From Streptomyces sp. NBC_00236 (GTDB lineage: Bacteria; Actinomycetota; Actinomycetes; Streptomycetales; Streptomycetaceae), in contig NZ_CP108100.1 of assembly GCF_036195045.1 (NCBI RefSeq), positions 186,001 to 250,000 on the forward strand: a DNA stretch of 64,000 bases. Direction: 5' to 3'. Position numbers and translations under genes: made by a program. Shown piece by piece: positions 58,317 to 64,000 of this stretch. The notes under the pieces were generated by a model. That model was not told where the DNA came from. It did no database searches and saw only the letters and a list, made by a program, of their open reading frames with translations. Numbering within the stretch: position 1 is the first letter of the stretch; each line of letters starts with the position of its first letter.

Positions 58317-58739
58317 ATGGCCGAGCCCGGCGGGAAGCCGTCCGTCCTCTTCGTCTGCGTGCACAACGCAGGCCGTTCCCAGATGGCGGCGGCCTGGCTG
58401 ACCCATCTGGCCGGGGACCGGATCGAGGTCCGCTCCGCCGGTTCGGACCCGGGCTCCCACGTCAACCCCGCCGCCGTCGAGGTGATGGCGGAGGCCGGGA
58501 TCGACATCTCCGCCGAGACGCCGAAGATCCTGACGGCCGACGCCGTCCGGGGATCGGACGTGTGCGTCACCATGGGCTGCGGCGACACCTGTCCCGTCTT
58601 CCCCGGCAAGCGTTACCTCGACTGGGAACTGGACGACCCGGCCGGCCGGGGAGTCGAGGCCGTGCGCATCGTCCGCGACGAGATCAGGGCGCTGGTGGAG
58701 GATCTGATCGCCGAGCTCGCCCCGGACGGCAGTGCCTGA
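58317..58739 (+). CDS. arsC: arsenate reductase, actinobacterial LMW-PTPase type
   Basis: A 140-residue reductase with the P-loop CVHNAGRS (CX5R, nucleophile Cys about 14), the SAGSDPG turn, and MGCGDTCPVFPGK with a C-x3-C pair. The C-x3-C spacing differs from the C-x6-C of thioredoxin-linked staphylococcal ArsC and resembles corynebacterial ArsC that uses mycothiol and mycoredoxin, an inference consistent with the host. It converts arsenate to arsenite for Acr3. GGGAG is about 10 nt before the ATG. Its last codons form one arm of the hairpin shared with DUF1697. Confidence 0.92.
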   Translation: MAEPGGKPSVLFVCVHNAGRSQMAAAWLTHLAGDRIEVRSAGSDPGSHVNPAAVEVMAEAGIDISAETPKILTADAVRGSDVCVTMGCGDTCPVFPGKRYLDWELDDPAGRGVEAVRIVRDEIRALVEDLIAELAPDGSA

Positions 58740-58762
58740 CGGGCCGTCCGTCAGGCACTGCC
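58728..58762. terminator. hairpin built from both gene ends (arsC and DUF1697)
   Basis: A perfect 15-bp stem (58728-58742 with 58748-58762) and a GCCGT loop. The stem includes the last codons and stop of each convergent gene: both end GGC-AGT-GCC-TGA, so each product ends Gly-Ser-Ala. It is a bidirectional terminator encoded inside the coding ends. Confidence 0.85.
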
Positions 58763-59296
58763 CTTCTTGGCCGCGGCGAGGATCTTCACAACGGTGTGGA
58801 AGAAGCGCGTCGTCGCGTCGTGGCCGAGGACGCGCTCCTGGAACCCCTTCGCGGCGGGCGCCTTGCCCTTGATCAGGTGCCAGACGACGAAGGCGTCGTA
58901 CCCGCTCGTGCCGATGATCTCCATGTCCTTCTTCGGAGAGAGCATCGGCAGGGAAAGCTCCGGATCGATCCGCTCGGTCGTGAACACCACGCAGCAGCGC
59001 AGATCGTCGGTGACCGTGACCTTCTTGAACGGGTCCAGCGCGATCAGCGCCTCCAGTTCCGGCACCGTACGCAGACAGACCGCGACCTCGTAGCCGAGTT
59101 CCTGGGTCAGCCGCTCACGGACACGGGCACCGAGCACGGCCCGGTCCGTCTCGTCGGACTCGAAGAAGACGTTCCCGCTCTGGATGTAGCTGCGTACGGA
59201 GTCGAACCCCATCTCCGTGAACAGACCGCGCAGATACTCCATCTTCACCGAGCGGCCCGGCACGTTCATTCCGCGCAGGAACGCGATGTACAGCAT
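58751..59296 (-). CDS. DUF1697 protein
   Basis: A 181-residue soluble protein. YIAFLRGMNVPGRSVKMEYL, SYIQSGNVFFESD and the terminal RFFHTVVKIL are the DUF1697 hallmarks, a family with an alpha/beta fold like ribonuclease or MoaB-type domains and no assigned function. AGGTGA lies 5 nt before the ATG. It converges with arsC (shared hairpin) and is divergent to dhaK over 225 bp; this spacer holds nothing I recognise. No link to either neighbour is known. Confidence 0.9.
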   Translation of the reverse strand: MLYIAFLRGMNVPGRSVKMEYLRGLFTEMGFDSVRSYIQSGNVFFESDETDRAVLGARVRERLTQELGYEVAVCLRTVPELEALIALDPFKKVTVTDDLRCCVVFTTERIDPELSLPMLSPKKDMEIIGTSGYDAFVVWHLIKGKAPAAKGFQERVLGHDATTRFFHTVVKILAAAKKGSA

Positions 59297-59521
59297 TCAG
59301 ATCACCTGTCCGCAAGGAGATGTCCGCCGGAGCAGAGGAACCACGGCCGCGCCGGACAGCGTAGCCCGGGAGCCGTTCGACAGCAGGGCGGCGGGTCCGT
59401 GCGCCTGCGGCGGACTCTTCGGCGGATCTCGCGCAGGAGCGGAGAGGCGCGGTTCTTCGCACAGGGCCTCCGGCGTCCTACGGTGGTGGTCCAGCCTCGA
59501 CAGCCTTCCTGGGAGATTCCG

Positions 59522-60514
59522 TTGCGCATGCTGATCAACGTCCCTGAAACCGTGGTCGCCGACGGGCTGCGCGGCATGGCCGCCGCCCATCCCGAACTGA
59601 CCGTGGACGTCGAGAACCGTGTCGTCGTACGGCGCGACGCGCCCGTGGCCGGCAAGGTCGCCCTGGTCTCCGGTGGCGGGTCCGGTCACGAACCGCTCCA
59701 TGCCGGGTTCGTCGGCCCCGGCATGCTCTCGGCCGCCTGCCCCGGCGAGGTCTTCACCTCACCCGTGCCGGATCAGATGGTGCGGGCCGCCGCCGCCGTC
59801 GACAGCGGCGCCGGCGTGCTGTTCGTCGTGAAGAACTACACCGGCGACGTGCTCAACTTCGAGATGGCCGCCGAACTCGCCGACGAGGAAGGCGTGCAGG
59901 TCGCCCAGGTGCTCGTCAATGACGATGTGGCGGTGACCGACAGCCTCTTCACGGCCGGGCGCCGGGGCACGGGGGCGACCCTGTTCGTCGAGAAGATCGC
60001 CGGGGCCGCCGCGGAGGAGGGCGCACCGCTGGACCGGGTGGCGGCCCTCGCACGGCAGGTCAACGAGGCGTCGCGGAGTTTCGGTGTGGCGCTGACCTCG
60101 GTCACCACGCCGGCCAAGGGCTCCCCCACCTTCGATCTCCCGCCCGGCGAACTCGAACTCGGGGTGGGGATCCACGGCGAGCCGGGAAGGGAGCGGCGCC
60201 CGATGATGACCTCACGGGAGATCGCCGACTTCGCGGTCGACGCGGTGCTGGAGGACCTGCGGCCACGGGGTCCTGTCATCGCGCTCGTCAACGGGATGGG
60301 CGCGACACCGCTGCTGGAGCTGTACGGATTCAACGCCGAGGTGCAGAGGGTGCTCTCCGAGCGCGGCGTGGTGGTGGCCCGTACCCTCGTGGGGAACTAT
60401 GTGACCTCGCTCGACATGGCGGGCTGTTCGGTGACGCTCTGCCAGGTCGACGAGGAGCTGGTACGGCTCTGGGACGCGCCGGTGCAGACACCCGCACTGC
60501 GCTGGGGCCGCTGA
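59522..60514 (+). CDS. dhaK: dihydroxyacetone kinase, DhaK subunit
   Basis: A 330-residue substrate-binding subunit. The SGGGSGHEPLHAGFVG block contains the His that forms the hemiaminal with dihydroxyacetone and is the hallmark of DhaK; further blocks are VKNYTGDVLNFEMA and GIHGEPG. The TTG at 59522 gives the usual N terminus MRMLIN and has GGGAGA 5 nt upstream; ATG two codons later is the alternative. With DhaL and DhaM it forms PTS-dependent kinase in which DhaL-ADP is rephosphorylated by DhaM. dhaL follows 54 bp later. Confidence 0.95.
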   Translation: MRMLINVPETVVADGLRGMAAAHPELTVDVENRVVVRRDAPVAGKVALVSGGGSGHEPLHAGFVGPGMLSAACPGEVFTSPVPDQMVRAAAAVDSGAGVLFVVKNYTGDVLNFEMAAELADEEGVQVAQVLVNDDVAVTDSLFTAGRRGTGATLFVEKIAGAAAEEGAPLDRVAALARQVNEASRSFGVALTSVTTPAKGSPTFDLPPGELELGVGIHGEPGRERRPMMTSREIADFAVDAVLEDLRPRGPVIALVNGMGATPLLELYGFNAEVQRVLSERGVVVARTLVGNYVTSLDMAGCSVTLCQVDEELVRLWDAPVQTPALRWGR

Positions 60515-60568
60515 CCCGCCCGACCCCTCGCGGGGACGCCGATTCATCCGACGCACCGAGGAGCGCAT

Positions 60569-61183
60569 GTGCTCGACGCCGAATTCTTCCACCGCTGGAT
60601 GTCCACGACCGCGGCCTCGGTCGACCGTGAGGCGGCCCGTCTGACCGAGCTCGACTCCGCGATCGGGGACGCCGACCACGGCAGCAATCTGCAGCGCGGG
60701 TTCGCCGCGGTCTCGGCCGCACTGGACAAGGAGCCGCCACAGACCCCGGGCGCCGTACTGATGCTGGCCGGGCGGCAGTTGATCTCGTCCGTCGGGGGCG
60801 CGTCGGGGCCCTTGTACGGGACGTTGCTGCGGCGTACGGGAAAGGCGCTGGGTGACGCGCCCGCCGTCGCAGCCGGGGACGTGGCGCGCGCGCTCGGAGA
60901 GGGTGTGGCGGCGGTGGCCCAGCTGGGCGGGGCACAGGCCGGTGACAAGACGATGCTCGACGCGCTGCTGCCGGCCGTCGAGGCGCTCACGACGTCGTTC
61001 GAGGCGGGAGCGGACGCGGCCCGGGCGGGCGCGCTGGCGACCGTCCCCCTGCAGGCGCGCAAGGGCCGGGCGAGCTATCTGGGTGAGCGGAGTATCGGGC
61101 ATCAGGATCCGGGGGCCACGTCGGCCGCGCTGCTGATCGCCGCGCTCGCGGAGACGGCCGCCGTGGCGGGAGGTGGCGCATGA
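60569..61183 (+). CDS. dhaL: dihydroxyacetone kinase, DhaL nucleotide-binding subunit
   Basis: A 204-residue subunit that holds ADP. The metal-coordinating LDSAIGDADHGSN aspartates (about 29-41), SSVGGASGPLYGT and the C-terminal GRASYLGERSIGHQDPGA segment are present. It receives phosphate from DhaM and transfers it to the substrate on DhaK. GTG at 60569 with GAGGAG 5 nt upstream. Its stop overlaps the dhaM ATG (ATGA), so DhaL and DhaM are coupled. Confidence 0.95.
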   Translation: MLDAEFFHRWMSTTAASVDREAARLTELDSAIGDADHGSNLQRGFAAVSAALDKEPPQTPGAVLMLAGRQLISSVGGASGPLYGTLLRRTGKALGDAPAVAAGDVARALGEGVAAVAQLGGAQAGDKTMLDALLPAVEALTTSFEAGADAARAGALATVPLQARKGRASYLGERSIGHQDPGATSAALLIAALAETAAVAGGGA

Positions 61184-61590
61184 GCGCGGACAAGCAGGTC
61201 GGGATCGTGCTGGTGTCGCACAGCGGCCCGGTGGCCGCGGCGGTCGCCGACCTGGCGAAGGGGCTCGCGGCCGGCGGTGCCACGGCGCCGGTGGCCGCGG
61301 CCGGCGGCACGCCCGCGGGCGGGCTCGGGACCAGTGCGGAGCTCATCGCGGAGGCGGCCCGGACCGTGGACGGCGGTGTGGGGGTCGCGGTCCTCGTCGA
61401 CCTGGGAAGCGCCGTGCTGACGGTGAAGGCGATGCTGGCCGAGGGCGACGAGCTCCCGGACGGGGCACGCCTGGTGGACGCGCCGTTCGTGGAGGGGGCG
61501 GTGGCCGCCGTGGTCACGGCATCGGCCGGCGGCGACCTGGACGCGGTGGCGGCCGCGGCCGCGGAGGCGTACGGCTACCGCAAGGTCTAG
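61180..61590 (+). CDS. dhaM: dihydroxyacetone kinase phosphotransfer subunit DhaM
   Basis: A 136-residue EIIA-mannose-like subunit. IVLVSHSGPVA contains the phosphoacceptor His (about 14) and GVAVLVDLGSAVLTVKAML the following strand; it takes phosphate from HPr of the sugar PTS. It lacks the HPr and EI domains fused to E. coli DhaM, so a separate general PTS is required. ATG overlaps the dhaL stop. No glycerol dehydrogenase or DhaR gene is nearby. Confidence 0.93.
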   Translation: MSADKQVGIVLVSHSGPVAAAVADLAKGLAAGGATAPVAAAGGTPAGGLGTSAELIAEAARTVDGGVGVAVLVDLGSAVLTVKAMLAEGDELPDGARLVDAPFVEGAVAAVVTASAGGDLDAVAAAAAEAYGYRKV

Positions 61591-61622
61591 GACGGCCTGT
61601 CGTCCGGGGTTCAACGGCCGCC

Positions 61623-62153
61623 ATGCCCACACTTGACGGCATGACACCCCGCGATCCCGCCAGGCGCAGTGCCGGTCTCCTCCTGTTCCGCCACCGCGGC
61701 AGCGGCTTCGAAGTCCTCATCGGTCACATGGGCGGGCCGTTCTGGGCACGTCGGGAGAGTGCGGCCTGGTCGGTGCCCAAGGGCGAGTACGACCCGGCGG
61801 AGGGAGCGGAGGCGGCGGCCCGGCGGGAGTTCGAGGAGGAGTTCGGGCACCCGGTGCCGGACGGCGCGTGGCTGTCGCTGGGTGAGTCTCGGCAGGCCGG
61901 AGGCAAGACCGTGACGGTGTGGGCCGTGGAGGGCGACCTCGATCCGGCGGAGGCGGTCCCGGGGACGTTCACGATGGAGTGGCCCCGGGGTTCCGGTGTG
62001 CGGCAGGAGTTCCCGGAGATCGACCGGTTCGCCTGGTGTACGCCGGAGACCGCGGCCGAGCGGCTGGTCAAGGGGCAGCGCATCTTCCTGGACCGGCTGC
62101 GGGAGCGTCTGTCGGGCGGACAGGTCCCCGCCGTGCACGACGGCGGGGCCTGA
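61623..62153 (+). CDS. Nudix hydrolase
   Basis: A 176-residue protein with the Nudix box GEYDPAEGAEAAARREFEE (G-x5-E-x7-R-E-x-x-E-E) followed by FGHPVPDG. The N terminus RSAGLLLFRHRGSG is beta-rich. The family splits nucleoside diphosphates linked to other groups; the substrate is unknown. The start is uncertain between ATG at 61623 and at 61641, neither with a good ribosome site; the downstream one yields the shorter N terminus. It converges with the ABC-F gene. Confidence 0.88.
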   Translation: MPTLDGMTPRDPARRSAGLLLFRHRGSGFEVLIGHMGGPFWARRESAAWSVPKGEYDPAEGAEAAARREFEEEFGHPVPDGAWLSLGESRQAGGKTVTVWAVEGDLDPAEAVPGTFTMEWPRGSGVRQEFPEIDRFAWCTPETAAERLVKGQRIFLDRLRERLSGGQVPAVHDGGA

Positions 62154-62191
62154 GAGCCCGCGTCCGCCCCGTTCGCCGTGCGTGGTCGTGG

Positions 62192-63841
62192 TCAGGTGCG
62201 GGTGCGGGCGACGGGCCGGCCGGCACGGAGTTCCAGCCGGTCGCCCTTGAAGCGGCTCCGGAAGCTGCGGTCGTGCGAGACGACCACGACGGCTCCCCCG
62301 TACGCCGCCAGCGCCGCCTCCAGTTCCTCGACCAGGGCCAGGGCGATGTGGTTGGTCGGTTCGTCCAGCACCAGCAGGTCGGCGGGACGGGTGACCAGCC
62401 GGGCCAGCGCCAGCCTGCGCTGCTGTCCGACGGAGAGCGCGGCCACCGGGACGGTCAGGTCCTCCGCCCGGAAGAGACCGAGCGCGAGGAGCATGTCGGT
62501 GTACTCGTCCGCATGACCGGGCCGCCCGGCCGCGAACGTCGCCAGCAGGGTGCGGCGGGTCGGCCGGGCGGGGAGTTCCTGCGGAAGGTAGCCGATCCGG
62601 ACCCGGCGTCGCACCGTGCCCGTGTCGGGGACGAGATCACCTGCGAGGACTCTGAGCAGAGTCGACTTTCCGGCCCCGTTGGGCCCGGTGACCAGCAGGC
62701 GCTGCCCGCTGTCGACCCGCAGCGCGGGCACGTTCAGCCGGTCGCCCACCGCCACGGAAGAGAGCTCCACCAGTGGACCGGGGTGCCTGTCCCCTTCGGA
62801 GGCCAGGGTCAGTCCGGCCGAGAACCGCAGCGGCTGGGGCGGTGCCGGCACGGGCTCCCTGCGCAGCCCCTCCAGCCGGGTTCTGGCCGCTCTGACCTGA
62901 CCGGAGAGCTTCGCCTCGTGCGAGCGGCGGTGCTTGCCCCAGCCCTCCCCCGGGTCCTTGCCGGTGGCGGCGAGCCGCTGTCCCGCCGCGTTCACGAGTT
63001 CTTCGGTACGGGCCAGTTCGTCCAGCCACTCCTGGTGGTCCTGCGCCCAGCGGCGGCGCGCGGCGGCCCTCGCCGTGCGGTAACCGTCCCAGCCGTCGCC
63101 GTACCGGACGACGCTGCGCAGATCCCGGTCGACCTCGACGATGACGGTGGTGGTCCGTTCCAGGAACGCGCGGTCGTGGGTGATCACGACGAGGGTGCCG
63201 CGGTGGGCGCGCAGCTGGTCCTCCAGCCAGGTGACCGCCCGGAGGTCGAGATGGTTGGTCGGTTCGTCGAGGAGCAGCAGTTCCGGGCCGGACGCCAGGA
63301 CGCAGGCGAGCGCCAGCCTGGACTGTTCGCCTCCGGAGAGGCTGCCGAGCGTGCGCTCCCGGGTGAGGAGCCCGAGTCCGAGGCCGTGGAGTGCGGCCTC
63401 GGTCCGGGCGTCGGCCCGGTATCCGTCACGCTCCTCGTACTCCGTCAGCAGGTCTCCGTACGTGGCCAGTTGTGCGTTGTCGGCGCCGCCGGGGGCGGCG
63501 AGTGCCGCCTCGGCGGCGCTGATCCGCCGCTCCAGTGCGCGCAGTTCGGCGAGGGCCGTGTCCACGGCGTCCTGGACGGTGCGGGTGGGGTCGAGGTCGA
63601 GCGTCTGGGAGAGGTAGCCCGTGCCGCCGTGGAAGCGGACGGTGATCTCGCCGCTGTCGGGCGTCTCGGCACCGGCGATCAGCCGCAGGAGGGTGGACTT
63701 CCCGGATCCGTTCTCGCCGATGACACCGACGTGGTCGCCGGGGCGGACGGTGAGCGAGACCTGGTCGAGGACGGCGCGGTCTCCGTAGGCCTTGGAGACG
63801 TCCTTGAGGGTCAGCTGGGCGCGGTCGTGCGGGAGGGGCAT
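62192..63841 (-). CDS. ABC-F family ATPase, ribosome-protection type
   Basis: A 549-residue protein with two tandem ATP-binding cassettes and no membrane domain. Cassette 1: Walker A GENGSGKST (about 43-51), SLSGGEQSRLAL signature, LLLDEPTNHLDL; a charged linker rich in Arg (about 255-330); cassette 2: GPNGAGKST, SVGQQRRLALARL, DEPTNHIAL. The layout matches ARE/ABC-F proteins that release antibiotics from the ribosome in actinomycetes; the drug class is not predictable from sequence by eye. AGGGA precedes the ATG at 63841. Upstream sequence to the window end was not recognised. Confidence 0.9.
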   Translation of the reverse strand: MPLPHDRAQLTLKDVSKAYGDRAVLDQVSLTVRPGDHVGVIGENGSGKSTLLRLIAGAETPDSGEITVRFHGGTGYLSQTLDLDPTRTVQDAVDTALAELRALERRISAAEAALAAPGGADNAQLATYGDLLTEYEERDGYRADARTEAALHGLGLGLLTRERTLGSLSGGEQSRLALACVLASGPELLLLDEPTNHLDLRAVTWLEDQLRAHRGTLVVITHDRAFLERTTTVIVEVDRDLRSVVRYGDGWDGYRTARAAARRRWAQDHQEWLDELARTEELVNAAGQRLAATGKDPGEGWGKHRRSHEAKLSGQVRAARTRLEGLRREPVPAPPQPLRFSAGLTLASEGDRHPGPLVELSSVAVGDRLNVPALRVDSGQRLLVTGPNGAGKSTLLRVLAGDLVPDTGTVRRRVRIGYLPQELPARPTRRTLLATFAAGRPGHADEYTDMLLALGLFRAEDLTVPVAALSVGQQRRLALARLVTRPADLLVLDEPTNHIALALVEELEAALAAYGGAVVVVSHDRSFRSRFKGDRLELRAGRPVARTRT

Positions 63842-64000
63842 GGTGGCGGTTCCCTGGGGTCACATGCCTCGGCGGCCCGGGACGGGACGCGGCGGGCGGG
63901 GCTTCCGGACGGTCCGAAGGGGGCGGCGCGCGGCCTGCCCGGGGTCACGGGGTGACGGCCCGGCGGAGTGCGGCGGCTGCCCTTGCCGACGTCAGCGGAA
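63842..64000. other. upstream region of the ABC-F gene to window end
   Basis: This 159-bp GC-rich stretch would hold the promoter and leader of the ABC-F gene. Leaders of ABC-F resistance genes are often attenuators with short leader peptides, but no convincing small frame or terminator-antiterminator pair is clear in it. Nothing else is seen. Confidence 0.35.

Noticed and set aside
61919..63955. A plus-strand open frame opposite the ABC-F gene
   Set aside because: The opposite strand has complete duplicated ABC cassettes; the plus frame shows no motif.

Overview
The window is chromosomal DNA of a Streptomyces-like actinomycete. Support for this: very high GC with strong third-position bias in every gene, frequent GTG/TTG starts, Tat-like signal peptides, hairpin terminators without U-tracts, candidate leaderless promoters, and a gene set typical of the genus (cobalamin-dependent methylmalonyl-CoA mutase pair, monomeric NADP isocitrate dehydrogenase, DUF families common in Streptomyces, an actinobacterial ars locus). 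I see no rRNA, tRNA, CRISPR array, transposase, integrase or attachment site. It reads as ordinary chromosome with several accessory metabolic and stress modules.

Layout. 1-7341 (+): an operon-like run for uronic-acid polysaccharide breakdown: heparinase II/III-like lyase (cut by the window edge), DUF624-like membrane protein, secreted beta-helix protein, secreted SGNH esterase, secreted PL8 lyase and a cytosolic acetyl-ester hydrolase. 7352-16394 (mostly -): CrtI/NDSO-like oxidoreductase, soluble Ser/Thr kinase with nine TPR units, MpaB-like oxygenase, unknown protein, acyl-CoA dehydrogenase, RlmG-like methyltransferase and a small protein. 16624-26183: secreted endonuclease I, glutaminase-STAS fusion, lipoprotein, DUF1269 protein, BaeRF-like protein, phosphoketolase, succinate-semialdehyde dehydrogenase and an anti-sigma-type ATPase. 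26404-30178 (-): a PaoABC-type molybdenum aldehyde oxidoreductase operon with a 16-bp tandem repeat array between its last two genes. 30271-37250: a dense island of small stress-type or unknown proteins (DUF6479, DUF6328, DUF1992, DUF6325, SHOCT, VOC, GNAT, DSP-type phosphatase) including an adjacent pair of paralogous unknown genes.

37513-42596 (+): mutA-mutB-meaB, methylmalonyl-CoA mutase and its GTPase chaperone. 42593-46370: GNAT, a short N-terminally stripped Rho with a structured leader, and type II NADH dehydrogenase. 46506-51805: orphan cytochrome aa3 subunit I (ctaD), NADP-isocitrate dehydrogenase and a TPR protein. 51812-54909: xi-class GST/hydroquinone reductase homologue plus MFS exporter, with a divergent HTH-TOBE regulator whose candidate promoter is leaderless and overlaps two TGCA dyads. 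54914-58739: arsenic resistance locus (arsO, arsR1, acr3, arsR2, arsC) with shared GGTATCA motifs and a 44-bp perfect palindrome as bidirectional terminator. 58751-63841: DUF1697, PTS-dependent dihydroxyacetone kinase dhaKLM, Nudix hydrolase and an ABC-F ribosome-protection-type ATPase.

I did not find a clearly new multi-gene defence or biosynthetic system. The signals most worth following are the short rho with its leader, the two tandem palindromes at the HTH-TOBE gene, the 16-bp repeat array in the aldehyde oxidoreductase operon, the paralogous pair at 34.0-35.1 kb, and the symmetric gene ends at arsC/DUF1697. All assignments come from reading the sequence; no database search was run.
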